Shown one piece after another: positions 49,095 through 59,062 of a DNA stretch of 64,000 bases (position 1 is its first letter; each line of letters starts with the position of its first letter). Source of the stretch: Nocardioides baculatus (lineage in GTDB: Bacteria; Actinomycetota; Actinomycetes; Propionibacteriales; Nocardioidaceae). Both the position numbers and the translations under genes were made by a program. The notes beneath the pieces are model-generated. The model saw only the letters and a program-made list of their open reading frames with translations, was not told the origin of the DNA and did no database searches. The stretch covers positions 62,001 to 126,000 of the forward strand of contig NZ_JAERSG010000003.1 of NCBI RefSeq assembly GCF_016735675.1. Reading direction: 5' to 3'.

Positions 49095-50087
49095 CTATGA
49101 GTCTACGCGGTCGTCCTCGTAGAGGCTGAGTGTTGCCCGTGCTGCGGATGTGAACGCGTCGCGGTAGTCGGCCGGCGCCAGCAGCGTCGCGTGCGGCGCG
49201 AGGCGGAAGAGGAGCGACCGCACCCACTGCTCGCTCGCGACCTCGAGGTCGACGTCGATCGTCCCGTCGGGGCCGGGTCGTTGGTCGGTCACCTGGTAGT
49301 ACTCGGTCACCCAGCGCGCCGGCGGGGCGAGCCGCAGCGTGACGGTGCGGGTCTCGGAGTCGGTGAACCAGCCGCCGGTGAGGTCACGGGCGCGGGCGCC
49401 CGGGTCGGCGACCGTGGACTCGAGCTCGGTCGCCGCGACGATCCGGTCGACCCGGAACGCCCGGTCTCCCTGCGCCGTGTGGCACCACGCGTCGAGGTAG
49501 AGCAGGTCCTCGACCCGGGCCAGGCCGCGGGGGTCGACGACGCGACGGGACTCCTCGTCGCGCGACGGCACGTGGTAGACGATCTCCGCCTGGTGGCCGT
49601 GCGCGATCGCCGACTCCAGCACCGGCACGACGGCGCTCGCCTCGAGCGCGGTCGGGTCGACGTGCAGCTTGAGCAGCCCCTCGCCGTCCTGGCCGGCTGC
49701 CTCCTCGAGCTTGGCGAGCGTGCGCTGGATGACGTCGCGGGCCTCCTCGGGAGCGGCCTCCACCATCGTCCGGAGCGCCACCACCAGCGAGGTCGCCTCC
49801 GCCGGCGAGAAGCGCACCGGGCGGGCGAGGTAGTCGGCGTTGTCGACCCGGATGATCCGGTCGCCCTCGAGCGCCTCGAGGTCGACCTCGATCAGGTCGC
49901 CGGGCAGTCCGGGCGAGACGCCCGTCATGAAGAGCAGCCGCAGGTCGCGCTCGATCTGGTCGGCGTCGGTGCCGAAGTGGGCGGCCGCGTCGTCGAGGCG
50001 GACCTCGCCACGCGCGAGCAGGTAGGGCACCAGGGCGAGCAGGCGGGCGACCTGGTCGGGTGCGGTGTCGGCGGGCTGCGTCGTCAC
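49095..50087 (-). CDS. pafC: WYL-domain transcriptional regulator PafC
   Basis: A 330-aa regulator with an N-terminal winged helix (LLALVPYLLARGEVRLDDAAAHFGTDADQIERDLRLLFM), a WYL ligand-sensing domain (EIVYHVPSRDEESRRVVDPRGLARVEDLLYLDAWCHTAQGDRAFRVDRI) and a WCX C-terminal extension. PafBC is the heterodimeric, RecA-independent activator of the mycobacterial DNA-damage response and senses single-stranded DNA. The start overlaps the pafB stop (GTGA). Gene order pafB-pafC-tatA-tatC is the standard actinobacterial one. Confidence 0.94.
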   Translation of the reverse strand: MTTQPADTAPDQVARLLALVPYLLARGEVRLDDAAAHFGTDADQIERDLRLLFMTGVSPGLPGDLIEVDLEALEGDRIIRVDNADYLARPVRFSPAEATSLVVALRTMVEAAPEEARDVIQRTLAKLEEAAGQDGEGLLKLHVDPTALEASAVVPVLESAIAHGHQAEIVYHVPSRDEESRRVVDPRGLARVEDLLYLDAWCHTAQGDRAFRVDRIVAATELESTVADPGARARDLTGGWFTDSETRTVTLRLAPPARWVTEYYQVTDQRPGPDGTIDVDLEVASEQWVRSLLFRLAPHATLLAPADYRDAFTSAARATLSLYEDDRVDS

Positions 50088-51058
50088 CGGACGTCCCCGG
50101 CCGCCACGGCCCGCAGTCGCGCGACGACCTCGTCGCGCAGCGACTCCGGTCCCTCGACCACCACGCCGTCACCGTAGGTCAGCACCTCGTCGGAGATCTC
50201 GTGCACGGGACCCTCGACCACCACGGTGTCCCAGCCCGCCTCGGCATGGGGCGTCACGGTCTCCGCGCGACGACGCAGGGCGACGCCCGTGCCCTGCCGC
50301 ACCCGGAGCTCGGCCCGCACCGACGGGAACGAGGGCGAGAGACGACGGGCCACGGCGCGTACGTCGGTGCCTGCGGGGACGTCGTACGCACCCGACTTGC
50401 CGCCCGCGCGCACCGGTCCGACGATCCGCGAGAGCCGGAAGACGCGCTCGGCGCCGCGGTCGACGTCGAAGCCGACGACGTACCAGCGACCGGACGAGCG
50501 GGCCAGGCCCCACGGCTGGACGCGGCGGGTGGTCGGTTCGGACTCGCTCGCGCGCTGGTAGGGGAAGCTCACCTGACGACGCTTGCCGACCGCGTCCCAG
50601 AGCGGCTCGAAGGCCGGTTCGTCGGCGGTGATCGCCGGCGCGACCACCTCGAGCCGGGCCGGGTCGATCTCGACGCCCTGGCCCTTGAGCTTGGCCAGCG
50701 CGCGTGCGGTCGCCTTCGCGAGCGTCGCCTGCTGCCACACCTTCGCGGCGAGGCCCAGCACGGCGGCCTCGTCGGACTCGAAGCGGATCTCGGGGAGCGA
50801 GGTCTGCTCGGTGGGGATGCGGTAGCCGATCTCGTCGTCGAAGAACGCGTCCGCGCTCCCGACCTCGATCACCGCGCCGATCTGGCGCAAGGCGTCCTTG
50901 TCGCGCTCGAAGGCGCGCTCGAAGGCCTCGTCGCCGGCGGGACCCCGAGCGTGCTCGGGGTAGACGGCGTCGCGGATGGCGTCCTTGCCGATGAACCGCT
51001 TCGCCCCGAGCAGGAGGATGTGCAGGTTCATCAGCCGTTCAGCCCGTGGCTGCGCCAT
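50084..51058 (-). CDS. pafB: WYL-domain transcriptional regulator PafB
   Basis: A 324-aa partner of PafC. The HTH spans AERLMNLHILLLGAKRFIGKDAIRDAVYPEHARGPAGDEAFERAFERDKDALRQIG; the WYL block is QVSFPYQRASESEPTTRRVQPWGLARSSGRWYVVGFDVDRGAERVFRLSRI, followed by a WCX domain. Together the two activate repair genes. ATG at 51058 begins MAQPRAERL. It is preceded by the FKBP lipoprotein gene with a 39-bp gap and forms an operon with pafC. The proteasome link in its name is historical: the pair sits beside pafA. Confidence 0.94.
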   Translation of the reverse strand: MAQPRAERLMNLHILLLGAKRFIGKDAIRDAVYPEHARGPAGDEAFERAFERDKDALRQIGAVIEVGSADAFFDDEIGYRIPTEQTSLPEIRFESDEAAVLGLAAKVWQQATLAKATARALAKLKGQGVEIDPARLEVVAPAITADEPAFEPLWDAVGKRRQVSFPYQRASESEPTTRRVQPWGLARSSGRWYVVGFDVDRGAERVFRLSRIVGPVRAGGKSGAYDVPAGTDVRAVARRLSPSFPSVRAELRVRQGTGVALRRRAETVTPHAEAGWDTVVVEGPVHEISDEVLTYGDGVVVEGPESLRDEVVARLRAVAAGDVR

Positions 51059-51097
51059 GCCTCTCCCCCTGCCCTCTCGTGGACCGGCCCGTGCGAC

Positions 51098-52063
51098 TCA
51101 GCTCGCGCCGAGGATGTCGACCACGAAGTAGAGCGTGTCGGTGCCCTTGATGCCTGCGGCCTCGTTGCCCTCCTCGCCGTAGCCGTCGGCCGGCGGGATC
51201 TCGAGGATCACCCGCGACCCGACGGTGCGGCCGACGAGGCGCTCGTCCCAGCCCGTGATGACGCTGCCGGTGCCGATCGGGAACTCGGCCGGCTCCTTGG
51301 AGTACGACTCGTCGAAGGGCGCGTCGGCGTCGTAGACCTGGCCGAGGTAGTCGACCGTCAGGGTCTGGCCGGACGTGACCTTGGCCCCGTCACCCTTGAT
51401 CAGCGTGGTGGCGAGCAGGTTGCCGCTGGGCTTGCGTGCGTCGCTGAAGTCGAGGCCGGTGATGACGCCGTCCTTCTCGATCAACGTGGGCGCCCACTTC
51501 GCAGGCGTCTTCTCCTCGCCCTGCGGGCCCTCGAGCGCCGGGACGGTGTCCTTGCGACCCATGATGTCGACGACGATGAGCGCGGCGTCGCGGTTGCCGA
51601 TGTTGAAGCGGGCACCGCCACCCTCGCCGAACGCCTTGTCCGACGGCGTGAGCAGCACGATCCGGTCGCCCACCTGGTTGCCGACGATCGTCTCGCTCAG
51701 GAACGGGAGCACGTCTGCGCCGACCTCGAGGGACTGCGGCTTGCCCTTGCCGTCCTCGCCCCAGGTGCTCTGCGTCTCCTCCTGGGTGAAGCCGTTGCCG
51801 ATCCACCACTGGGCCTCGACGGTGTCGCCCTCGGCGACCTCCTCGCCGTCACCCTCGACGAGGACCTCGGACTCGGTCTTCGTGCCGTCGAGGCGGCCGT
51901 CGAAGGTGACCTCCGGGGCAGCGCCCTGGTCGCCCTCGATCGTGACCGAGCTCAGCGACGCGCCCCCCTCGTCGGAGTCGCTCGAGTCGGAGCCGCAGGC
52001 GGCGAGCCCGAGCAGGCTGAGTGCGAGGACACCGCTCAGGGCAGCGGAACGTACACGGGACAC
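51098..52063 (-). CDS. FKBP-type peptidyl-prolyl isomerase, lipoprotein
   Basis: A 321-aa lipoprotein. Lipobox LGLAAC with C23 follows a hydrophobic leader. An acidic Ser/Asp linker precedes two FKBP-like modules (about 45-175 and 205-321); the second has the canonical GQTLTVDYLGQVYDADAPFDESY and GWDERLVGRTVGSRVILEIPPADGYGEEG. The first is degenerate at the active site (GDTVEAQWWIGNG). It likely folds secreted proteins at the cell surface. GTG at 52063 has GAGGTT 6 nt upstream. It lies between pafA and pafB, as in other actinobacteria. Confidence 0.9.
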   Translation of the reverse strand: MSRVRSAALSGVLALSLLGLAACGSDSSDSDEGGASLSSVTIEGDQGAAPEVTFDGRLDGTKTESEVLVEGDGEEVAEGDTVEAQWWIGNGFTQEETQSTWGEDGKGKPQSLEVGADVLPFLSETIVGNQVGDRIVLLTPSDKAFGEGGGARFNIGNRDAALIVVDIMGRKDTVPALEGPQGEEKTPAKWAPTLIEKDGVITGLDFSDARKPSGNLLATTLIKGDGAKVTSGQTLTVDYLGQVYDADAPFDESYSKEPAEFPIGTGSVITGWDERLVGRTVGSRVILEIPPADGYGEEGNEAAGIKGTDTLYFVVDILGAS

Positions 52064-52153
52064 AGGTTCAACCTCATCAAGTCGTCTTCAGGTCACAGCA
52101 TCGAAGGCGAGGTGGTTTCGCGAACGGTGCCGGGTCACCCTATCCAGCGAGCC

Positions 52154-53515
52154 CTACATCCCGTCGATCAGCCTCTGCACCCGCTCGTCGTAGGCCTTGA
52201 ACGGGTCCTTGCAGAGCACGGTGCGCTGCGCCTGGTCGTTGAGCTTGAGGTGCACCCAGTCGACCGTGAAGTCCCGTCGGCGCTCCTGCGCCTTGCGGAT
52301 GAACTCCCCGCGCAGCCGGGCGCGGGTGTTCTGCGGCGGGACGCTCTTGGCCTCGAAGATCTTGAGGTCGGTCGTCACGCGGGCGACGGCACCGCGCTTC
52401 TCCAGCAGGTAGTAGAGGCCGCGACCGCGGTGGATGTCGTGGTAGGCGAGGTCGAGCTGGGCGATGCGCGGGTCGCCGAGCGAGAGGCCGTTCTTTGCGC
52501 GGTAGCGCTCGATCAGCTTGTACTTGATGACCCAGTCGATCTCGCGGTCCACGAGACCGAGGTCGTCGGACTCGACGGCCTTGAGCCCGCGCTCCCAGAG
52601 GTCGAGGGCCCGCTCGATGGTGGGCGTGGAGATCTGGCGCCGGTCGACGTAGTCGCGGGCCTTGCCGAGGTACTCCGCCTGGATCTCGAGCGCACTCGCC
52701 TCACGACCGTTGGCCAGGCGCACCTTGCGACGGCCGGTCGGGTCGTGGCTGATCTCGCGGATCGCGCGGATGGGGTTCTCCATGGTGAGGTCGCGCATCA
52801 CCACGCCGTCCTCGATCATCCGCAGGACCAGGTCGCACGAGGCGACCTTGAGCATGGTGGTGGTCTCGCTCATGTTGGAGTCGCCGACGATGACGTGGAG
52901 CCGGCGGAACCGTTCGGCGTCGGCGTGCGGCTCGTCGCGGGTGTTGATGATCGGGCGGCTGCGTGTGGTCGCGCTGCTGACGCCCTCCCAGATGTGCTCC
53001 GCGCGCTGGCTCACGCTGTACGACGCCCCACGCGGGGTCATCACGACCTTGCCCGCGCCGACGACGATCTGCCGTGTCACCAGGAACGGGATCAGCACCT
53101 CGGCGAGCTTGCTGAACTCCCCTGCCCGGCCGACGAGGTAGTTCTCGTGACAGCCGTAGGAGTTGCCGGCGGAGTCGGTGTTGTTCTTGAAGAGGTAGAT
53201 GTCGCCGGAGATGCCCTCCTCGTGAAGGCGATTCTCCGCGTCGAGCAGCAGGCCCTCGAGGATCCGCTCCCCCGCCTTGTCGTGCGTGACGAGGTCGACG
53301 ATGTCGTCGCACTCGGGGGTGGCGTACTCCGGGTGGCTGCCGACGTCGAGGTAGAGCCGCGCGCCGTTGCGGAGGAAGACGTTGGACGAGCGACCCCAGC
53401 TGACGACCTTGCGGAACAGGTAGCGGGCCACCTCGTCCGGGCTCAGCCGGCGCTGGCCCTTGAACGTGCACGTCACGCCGTACTCGTTCTCGATCCCGAA
53501 GATCCGCCGGTCCAT
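52154..53515 (-). CDS. pafA: Pup--protein ligase PafA
   Basis: A 453-aa glutamine-synthetase-like ligase that joins the C-terminal Glu of Pup to substrate lysines. [13 protein letters not shown] contains the metal-binding Glu E9, and [18 protein letters not shown] and [30 protein letters not shown] are the core ATP/Mg blocks shared with Dop. It lacks the Dop loop, which separates it from the homologous enzyme at 56829-58349. ATG at 53515 has TAGGGT 6 nt upstream, a clear leaderless start. Confidence 0.96.
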   Translation of the reverse strand: MDRRIFGIENEYGVTCTFKGQRRLSPDEVARYLFRKVVSWGRSSNVFLRNGARLYLDVGSHPEYATPECDDIVDLVTHDKAGERILEGLLLDAENRLHEEGISGDIYLFKNNTDSAGNSYGCHENYLVGRAGEFSKLAEVLIPFLVTRQIVVGAGKVVMTPRGASYSVSQRAEHIWEGVSSATTRSRPIINTRDEPHADAERFRRLHVIVGDSNMSETTTMLKVASCDLVLRMIEDGVVMRDLTMENPIRAIREISHDPTGRRKVRLANGREASALEIQAEYLGKARDYVDRRQISTPTIERALDLWERGLKAVESDDLGLVDREIDWVIKYKLIERYRAKNGLSLGDPRIAQLDLAYHDIHRGRGLYYLLEKRGAVARVTTDLKIFEAKSVPPQNTRARLRGEFIRKAQERRRDFTVDWVHLKLNDQAQRTVLCKDPFKAYDERVQRLIDGM

Positions 53516-53611
53516 GTCCCCACCCTAGGCGCGGGGACCACGCCGCGACGGTCACTCCGCGCCGAAATCGCGTCCGCGAGCCGCCTTGCCCGGCTCGTCT
53601 ACGGTGCGGGC

Positions 53612-54127
53612 ATGGCTGAGCCCGATCTCCGGACCGACCCCCGTCTCGACCCTCGCCTTGATCCCCGTCCTGATTCACGTCTTGATTCACGTCTTGATTC
53701 CTGGCCCTCCCACGTCGCCATGGCCGCGGCCACCGGCCTGGTGACGACCTACCTCCCGGTGCAGCGCTGGCGGCGCCCGGCACGCTGGGCGTTGCACGGA
53801 GGCATGGCCGTCGCGGCCGGTGGAGCCATGGCCCTCGCGCTCCGCCGTCCCGGCACGCTGCGGCGCAGCGACGACGAGCCGCGGGAGGCGCTCGCCCCGC
53901 TCCCGACCGCCGTCGTCGCGACGGGGATCGCCGCGCTCGTGCTCGGCGTGAGCCGTGGCGGCCAGGCGGCCGACGAGTGGGCCGAGCGCAGGCTGAGCGC
54001 CCGTGGCGTACGCCGTCCGCGCGCGTGGATGGGCGCCGCCGCCGCGGTCGCCTCGCTGGCGATGAGCGCCTCCGACAAGCGCGGGGCCGCGCAGGAGGCT
54101 CTTGACGCGCAGTCGTCGTCCGGGTGA
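53612..54127 (+). CDS. Hypothetical membrane-associated protein with N-terminal tandem repeats
   Basis: A 171-aa protein of unknown function. Residues 7-30 are an RLDP/RLDS tetrapeptide repeat encoded by a 12-bp array. After that come three hydrophobic stretches (VAMAAATGLVTTYLPV; ALHGGMAVAAGGAMALALR; TAVVATGIAALVLGVS), suggesting membrane segments, and a Ser/Ala-rich C-terminus. The start ATG has TACGGT 6 nt upstream. It forms a plus-strand pair with the gene at 54138 (10-bp gap), inserted between pafA and prcA. Confidence 0.75.
   Translation: MAEPDLRTDPRLDPRLDPRPDSRLDSRLDSWPSHVAMAAATGLVTTYLPVQRWRRPARWALHGGMAVAAGGAMALALRRPGTLRRSDDEPREALAPLPTAVVATGIAALVLGVSRGGQAADEWAERRLSARGVRRPRAWMGAAAAVASLAMSASDKRGAAQEALDAQSSSG
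53630..53701 (+). repeat. 12-bp tandem repeat, six units
   Basis: Six consecutive 12-mers, the last ones CGTCTTGATTCA, CGTCTTGATTCC, encode Arg-x-Asp-Pro/Ser. Later units are nearly identical and rich in T, unlike the rest of the gene, suggesting recent slippage expansion. Confidence 0.75.
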
Positions 54128-54137
54128 GCGTTTCCCC

Positions 54138-54548
54138 ATGGGCTCTCGTCACCTCGTCGCGACCGTGCTGGTCGAGCCGACCGTGGTGGAGGATCTCGAG
54201 CTGCGGGTGATGACCGACGACCTGTGGCTGTGGCCGGTGCGCAGTGCGCCCGTGGTGGTCGACGGTGAGCGGATGGAGTTCCAGCTGCGCCGGCGCCTGG
54301 TCGAGCAGCGGCAGGGCGCGTGGGACGACGCGGCGACGTGGACGCCGACGTGGATCGGCTTCGGCGACGCCTGGCACGAGTTCGGACCGGACGGCAACGT
54401 CCAGCCGTCGGGACCACTGCCCTGGGCCGCCCACCAACGGCTCTGGGCCGCGCTGGAGGAGTTCGGCCCGCTCGTGCGCTACCGGCGACGGCTCAGCGGC
54501 ATCCCGACGGTCGCCACCGGCGACTGGCCCGGGCTCCACCTCCGCTGA
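54138..54548 (+). CDS. Hypothetical soluble protein, 136 aa
   Basis: A 136-aa protein rich in Trp (DDLWLWPV; ATWTPTWIGFGDAWHEFG; LPWAAHQRLWAALEE) with a compact alpha/beta appearance; I do not recognise the family. The ATG at 54138 starts MGSRHLVATVLVEP; an upstream TTG at 54102 would overlap the previous gene. No signal peptide or membrane segment is visible. Position after the membrane gene and before the prcA 3' end suggests a two-gene plus-strand unit. Confidence 0.68.
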   Translation: MGSRHLVATVLVEPTVVEDLELRVMTDDLWLWPVRSAPVVVDGERMEFQLRRRLVEQRQGAWDDAATWTPTWIGFGDAWHEFGPDGNVQPSGPLPWAAHQRLWAALEEFGPLVRYRRRLSGIPTVATGDWPGLHLR

Positions 54549-54632
54549 ACGCCGTCGGTCGCGCGAGCGGTGCGTGAGGCGGATCCTGCGCGTCCAGGAT
54601 GCCCTGCACGCACCGCCCCAGGGGCGAGAGCG

Positions 54633-55610
54633 TCAGACCTGACCGGGCTCCGCCGGCGGAGGGGGCGTGCCGGGTGCCGGCGGCTCGCCGGACGGCGGGT
54701 CGGACGGGTCGACCGGCGGCGGGTCGCTCGGGTTGGGCGGACCGGGGTGCGCGGGCGGTGCCACGGGCGGCTCACCGGTGACCGGGTCCTCCAGCGGGGG
54801 CGTTGCCCCGGAGACCTGGTCCGTCGGGTCCTTCGGGTCGTCGCTGCCGGACTGGTGCGGAGCGGCACCGGCGAGAGCGTCCTCGGGCGCAGCGTCATCC
54901 GGCTGCTCGGTGGCCCGGCCCCCCAGGATCTCGGTGAGCCGCGTCGCCCGGAGGCGGAGGAACTTGCGGGGCTGCGAGCGCGTGCGGTCGAGCGCGGCCA
55001 CCTCGAGGTCGCTGGCCGGGATCACCCGGTCCTCGGTCTCGCCGTGTCCCAGGGCGGCGACCGCGACGCGGAGCGCGTCCTCCAGCGTGCTGCCGGCGAC
55101 GTAGTGCTCCTTCAGGTGGCCGGCGACGACGTCGGCCGCGCCACCCATCACGGCGAAGCCGTGCTCATCGGCGACCTGCCCGTCGTAGGTGAGCCGGTAG
55201 AGCTGGTCGTCGTCGGCGACGTCGCCGATCTCGGCCACGAAGATCTCCACCTCGTAGGGCTTCTCGCCACCCGAGGAGAAGATCGTGCCGAGCGTCTGGG
55301 CGTAGGCGTTGGCCAGCCCCCGGCCGGTCACGTCGCGCCGGTCGTAGGCGTAGCCGCGCATGTCGGCGAGGCGCACGCCGGCGATGCGGAGGTTCTCGAA
55401 CTCGTTGTAGCGACCGACCGCGGCGAAGGCGATCCGGTCGTAGATCTCGCTGACCTTGTGCAGCGCCTGGGACGGGTTCTCCGAGACGAACAGGATCCCG
55501 TCGGCGTACTGCACGGCGACGACGGACCGACCGCGGGCGATGCCCTTGCGGGCGAAGTCGGCCCGGTCCTTCATCATCTGCTCGGGCGAGACGTAGAACG
55601 GCATGGACAT
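54633..55610 (-). CDS. prcA: Proteasome alpha subunit with Pro-rich C-terminal extension
   Basis: A 325-aa alpha-type subunit forming the outer rings of the 20S core. [29 protein letters not shown] is the gating N-terminus, and [42 protein letters not shown] the core fold. Mycobacterial PrcA is about 248 aa; here a tail of about 85 residues, mostly Pro, Asp, Gly and Ala, follows residue 240. It is disordered by composition and might tether partners or regulate ATPase docking. The ATG lies 23 bp after the prcB stop; order pup-prcB-prcA is canonical. Confidence 0.95.
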   Translation of the reverse strand: MSMPFYVSPEQMMKDRADFARKGIARGRSVVAVQYADGILFVSENPSQALHKVSEIYDRIAFAAVGRYNEFENLRIAGVRLADMRGYAYDRRDVTGRGLANAYAQTLGTIFSSGGEKPYEVEIFVAEIGDVADDDQLYRLTYDGQVADEHGFAVMGGAADVVAGHLKEHYVAGSTLEDALRVAVAALGHGETEDRVIPASDLEVAALDRTRSQPRKFLRLRATRLTEILGGRATEQPDDAAPEDALAGAAPHQSGSDDPKDPTDQVSGATPPLEDPVTGEPPVAPPAHPGPPNPSDPPPVDPSDPPSGEPPAPGTPPPPAEPGQV

Positions 55611-55633
55611 CTGGGGCGACTCCTACGTCAGCG

Positions 55634-56464
55634 TCAGGTGAGGGGGGCGGCGGGGCCGTCGGGGCGCTGCATCCGCGAGGCGAGCATCCGGTCCGCGATG
55701 ACCGCGACCTCCTCGTCGGGCATCCGCCGACCGCCGTCGGGCGTGATCACGTGGACGACCGGGAAGATCCGACGCGTGATGTCGGGGCCACCGGTGGCCG
55801 AGTCGTCGTCCGCGGCGTCGTAGAGCGCCTGGATGACGGCCGTGACCGCCTGCTCGGCGTCGAAGTCGTCGCGGTAGAGCTTCTTGAGCGAGCCGCGCGC
55901 GAAGAGCGACCCGGAGCCGACCGAGTGGAACGCAGTCTCCTCGTAGCGACCGCCGGTCACGTCGTAGCTGAAGATGCGGCCCTGGTCGGCGGCGGTGTCG
56001 AAGCCGGCGAACAGTGGCACCACGGCCAGGCCCTGCATGGCGAGCCCGAGGTTGGCGCGGATGAGGGCGGCGAGCCGGTTGGCCTTGCCGTCCATCGACA
56101 GCGTGCTGCCCTCGATCTTCTCGTAGTGCTCGAGCTCGGTCTGGAAGAGCCGCACCATCTCGACGGCGAGGCCGGCGGTGCCCGCGATGCCGACCACGGA
56201 GAACTCGTCGGCCGGGAAGACCTTCTGGATGTCGCGCTGGGCGATGATGTTGCCCATCGTGGCCCGGCGGTCGCCCGCCATCACCACGCCGCCGGCGAAG
56301 GTGGCGGCGACGATCGTCGTGCCGTGGGGCGCGAGGTCCCCGGCGTCACCGGTGGGAACGGCTCGGCGCGACGGCAGCAGGTCGGGAGCCTGGACGCCCA
56401 GGAAGTCGGCGAAGCTCGACGTGCCGGGCGTCATGAAGGACAGCGGCAGCCGGGACTCGCTCAC
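55634..56464 (-). CDS. prcB: Proteasome beta subunit
   Basis: A 276-aa catalytic subunit. A 48-residue propeptide ends in HG and is removed autocatalytically before T49 ([25 protein letters not shown]); K33-type and Asp residues are in MAGDRRAT. It forms the inner rings of the proteasome. The start codon overlaps the pup stop by 4 bp (GTGA). Length agrees with actinobacterial PrcB. Confidence 0.96.
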   Translation of the reverse strand: MSESRLPLSFMTPGTSSFADFLGVQAPDLLPSRRAVPTGDAGDLAPHGTTIVAATFAGGVVMAGDRRATMGNIIAQRDIQKVFPADEFSVVGIAGTAGLAVEMVRLFQTELEHYEKIEGSTLSMDGKANRLAALIRANLGLAMQGLAVVPLFAGFDTAADQGRIFSYDVTGGRYEETAFHSVGSGSLFARGSLKKLYRDDFDAEQAVTAVIQALYDAADDDSATGGPDITRRIFPVVHVITPDGGRRMPDEEVAVIADRMLASRMQRPDGPAAPLT

Positions 56465-56658
56465 TGTCCGCCCTTCTGGATGAACGACTTCACGAAGTCC
56501 TCGGCGTTGCTCTCGAGGACCTCGTCGATCTCGTCGAGGATCGCGTCGACGTCCTCGTCGATCATCTCCTTGCGCTCGGCGACGTCGCTCTCGACGACCT
56601 CCTCGGTCGCCGTCTCCTCCTGCGAGGACTTGCGCGGCTGCTTCTGCTCCTGGGCCAT
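56461..56658 (-). CDS. pup: Prokaryotic ubiquitin-like protein Pup
   Basis: A 65-aa disordered tag. The C-terminus GGQ requires deamidation to GGE by Dop before attachment. The central region [24 protein letters not shown] is the ARC/Mpa-binding helix. ATG at 56658 has TAGGGT 6 nt upstream. It is first in the pup-prcB-prcA operon. Confidence 0.97.
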   Translation of the reverse strand: MAQEQKQPRKSSQEETATEEVVESDVAERKEMIDEDVDAILDEIDEVLESNAEDFVKSFIQKGGQ

Positions 56659-56799
56659 GCCTCGACCCTATCCACTCCCACCGACGTCACAAGGGACTCG
56701 CCCACCGCCGGTCGAGGAGGTCGCGCAGCGACCGTCACGAGACCCCTTCACCCGCGTGGCCTCGTGACAGGCGCCAGGACGCCTGCCTCGAACAGCGGT

Positions 56800-56835
56800 G
56801 GGTCAGCGGCGAGGGTCAGCGGCGAGGGTCAGCGG
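56800..56835 (-). repeat. 13-bp tandem repeat spanning the dop stop codon
   Basis: GGGTCAGCGGCGA occurs at 56800-56812 and 56813-56825, with a third partial copy to 56835. Read on the minus strand each unit carries a TGA; the first is the dop stop (56829-56831). Because the period is 13, the three TGAs fall in three different frames. Confidence 0.7.
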
Positions 56836-58349
56836 GTGATGGCCGCGACGAGCGCCTGGGCGGTGTCCGACCGGTCGATCAACGCGCCCACGTGGGCCTC
56901 GGTGCCCCGCAGCGGGTCGATCGTTGGCACCCGCTGGAGCGACTCGCGGCCGGGCAGGTCGAAGATCACGGAGTCCCACGACGCGGCCGCGACCGAGTCG
57001 GCGTACTTGTCGAGGCAGCGGCCGCGGAAGTAGGCGCGGGTGTCGGTCGGCGGCTCGTGCATCGCGTGCTCGATGGCCGCGTCGTCGAGCAGCCGCTGGA
57101 TCCGTCCCGATCCGGCGAGCCGGTGGTACAGGCCCTTGTCGGGGCGTACGTCCGCGTACTGCAGGTCGATGAGGTGCAGCTTGGCGTCGTCCCAGTCGAG
57201 GGAGTCGCGGTCGCGGTACTGCTGGAGCAGCTTGAGCTTGGCGACCCAGTCGAGCTCGGTGGCGCACTCCATCGGGTCGCGCTCGAGGCGCGTGAGCACC
57301 GACTCCCAGCGGGCGAGCACGTCGAGGGTCTGGTCGTCCGCGTCGGCGCCGAGGCGGTCCTCGACGTGCTTGCGGGCGAGCTCGAGGTACTCCATCTGCA
57401 GCTGGACGGCGGTCAGCCTGCGCCCGTCGCGCAGCGTCACCAGGTGCTTGAGCGTCGGGTCGTGCGAGACGTCGCGGAGCGTGCGTACGGCGCCCTCGAC
57501 GGTGAGGTCGCGATCGATGAAGCCGTCCTCGATCATCGCCAGGACGAGCGCGGTGGTGCCGGCCTTGAGGTAGATCGAGATCTCCGCGAGGTTGGCGTCA
57601 CCGAGGATCACGTGCAGTCGGCGGTAGACCGCCGGGTCGGCGTGCGGCTCGTCGCGGGTGTTGATGATCGGCCGCTTGAGGGTCGTCTCGAGACCGACCT
57701 CGACCTCGAAGTAGTCGGAGCGCTGGCTGATCTGGAAACCGCGCTCGGGCGTGGTGTCACGACCGTCCTGGCCGATGCCGACGCGGCCCGCGCCGGTGAC
57801 CACCTGGCGGGAGACGAAGAACGGCGTCAGGTGGCGCACGATCTCGGCGAACTGCGTCGAGCGGCGCATCAGGTAGTTCTCGTGCGCGCCGTAGGACGCA
57901 CCCTTGTTGTCGGTGTTGTTCTTGTAGAGCACGATCGGCGCGCTGCCCGGCACCTGCGCGGCCATCCGGGAGGCGTCGAGCATGACCTGCTCCCCCGCCT
58001 TCTCCCACCGCACGACGTCGAGCGGTGTCGTCACCTCGGGCGAGGAGTACTCCGGGTGGGCGTGGTCGACGTAGAGCCGGGCGCCGTTGGTGAGGATCAC
58101 GTTGGCGAGCCCGAGGTCCTCGTCGGTGAGCTGGGTCGGGTCGGCGATCTGTCGCGCCATGTCGAAGCCCCGGGCGTCGCGCAGCGGCGACTCCTCCTCG
58201 AAGTCCCAGCGGGCGCGACGCGCCTTGGCGGTGGAGGACGCGTACGCGTTGACGATCTGCGACGACGCGACCATCGGGTTGGCGGCAGGCTGGCCCTGCA
58301 CCGAGATGCCGTACTCGACCTCGGTGCCCATCACCCGTCGTACGCTCAT
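56829..58349 (-). CDS. dop: Deamidase/depupylase Dop
   Basis: A 506-aa glutamine-synthetase-like hydrolase that converts Pup GGQ to GGE and removes Pup from substrates. [16 protein letters not shown] has the metal-binding Glu (E10), and the acidic/basic Dop loop is present around [21 protein letters not shown], a segment PafA lacks. The core [19 protein letters not shown] and [30 protein letters not shown] parallels PafA. The ATG at 58349 is chosen for the family start [10 protein letters not shown]; an in-frame ATG at 58406 adds an unconserved extension. It precedes pup by 170 bp. Confidence 0.96.
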   Translation of the reverse strand: MSVRRVMGTEVEYGISVQGQPAANPMVASSQIVNAYASSTAKARRARWDFEEESPLRDARGFDMARQIADPTQLTDEDLGLANVILTNGARLYVDHAHPEYSSPEVTTPLDVVRWEKAGEQVMLDASRMAAQVPGSAPIVLYKNNTDNKGASYGAHENYLMRRSTQFAEIVRHLTPFFVSRQVVTGAGRVGIGQDGRDTTPERGFQISQRSDYFEVEVGLETTLKRPIINTRDEPHADPAVYRRLHVILGDANLAEISIYLKAGTTALVLAMIEDGFIDRDLTVEGAVRTLRDVSHDPTLKHLVTLRDGRRLTAVQLQMEYLELARKHVEDRLGADADDQTLDVLARWESVLTRLERDPMECATELDWVAKLKLLQQYRDRDSLDWDDAKLHLIDLQYADVRPDKGLYHRLAGSGRIQRLLDDAAIEHAMHEPPTDTRAYFRGRCLDKYADSVAAASWDSVIFDLPGRESLQRVPTIDPLRGTEAHVGALIDRSDTAQALVAAITR

Positions 58350-58426
58350 CCGGGGCCCCCGCCGTGTTGTTGGGTGGAGGAGCGCAGCGGGGGAAACCAA
58401 GAACACTGCGGGGTGGAGGTCATGAC

Positions 58427-59050
58427 ATGAGCCTACGGGTGTGGGACGAGCGGGTGGTGCCGCGGCTGACCGACCTGAGCCTGCGCGGTCACGAGGTCGG
58501 CGAGATGCGCGAGGTCGCGTGTGCCGGGCTGACCGGCCGGGTGCTCGAGATCGGCTTCGGCAGCGGGCTCAACGTCCGGTGGTACCCGCCCGAGGTCACG
58601 TCGGTCACGGCGATCGAGCCCTCCGACCTGGGCTGGCAGCTCTCCGAGCGCCGTCGGGCCAGGACCGCACTGACCGTCGAGCGTGCGGGCCTCGACGGGC
58701 AGCGGCTCGACCTGGCGGACGACTCGCACGACAGCGCGCTCATCACGTTCAGCCTCTGCACGATCCCCGACCCGCTGCTGGCGCTGCGCGAGGCACGACG
58801 GGTGGTGCGTCCCGGCGGGCGGCTGCACGTCCTCGAGCACGGGCTGGCGCCCGACGAGACCGTACGCCGCTGGCAGCGCCGGATGGAGCCGCTCCAGCGG
58901 GCGGTGGCCGGCGGTTGCCACCTGACGCGCGACATCCCGTCCCTCGTGGAGGAGACGGGATGGCGCATCGAGGAGTCCGAGCAGGCCTACCTGCCCGGAC
59001 CGGCCGTGTCGCGGCCGTGGACCTACGGCTACCGGCTGCTGGCCGGCTGA
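58427..59050 (+). CDS. Class I SAM-dependent methyltransferase
   Basis: A 207-aa Rossmann methyltransferase of the UbiE/COQ5-like group. [17 protein letters not shown] is motif [16 protein letters not shown] and [42 protein letters not shown] cover the acidic loop, motif IV/V. Substrate is unknown. ATG at 58427 has GGAGG 9 nt upstream; the closely preceding ATG (58422) runs straight into TGA. It is divergent from dop. Confidence 0.87.
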   Translation: MSLRVWDERVVPRLTDLSLRGHEVGEMREVACAGLTGRVLEIGFGSGLNVRWYPPEVTSVTAIEPSDLGWQLSERRRARTALTVERAGLDGQRLDLADDSHDSALITFSLCTIPDPLLALREARRVVRPGGRLHVLEHGLAPDETVRRWQRRMEPLQRAVAGGCHLTRDIPSLVEETGWRIEESEQAYLPGPAVSRPWTYGYRLLAG

Positions 59051-59062
59051 CGGTCGTGCGGG

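Noticed and set aside
50060..54127. A 1355-codon plus-strand open frame across pafB, the FKBP gene and pafA
   Set aside because: It is antisense to well-identified genes and has biased, low-complexity content; only its end (53612-54127) is a real gene.
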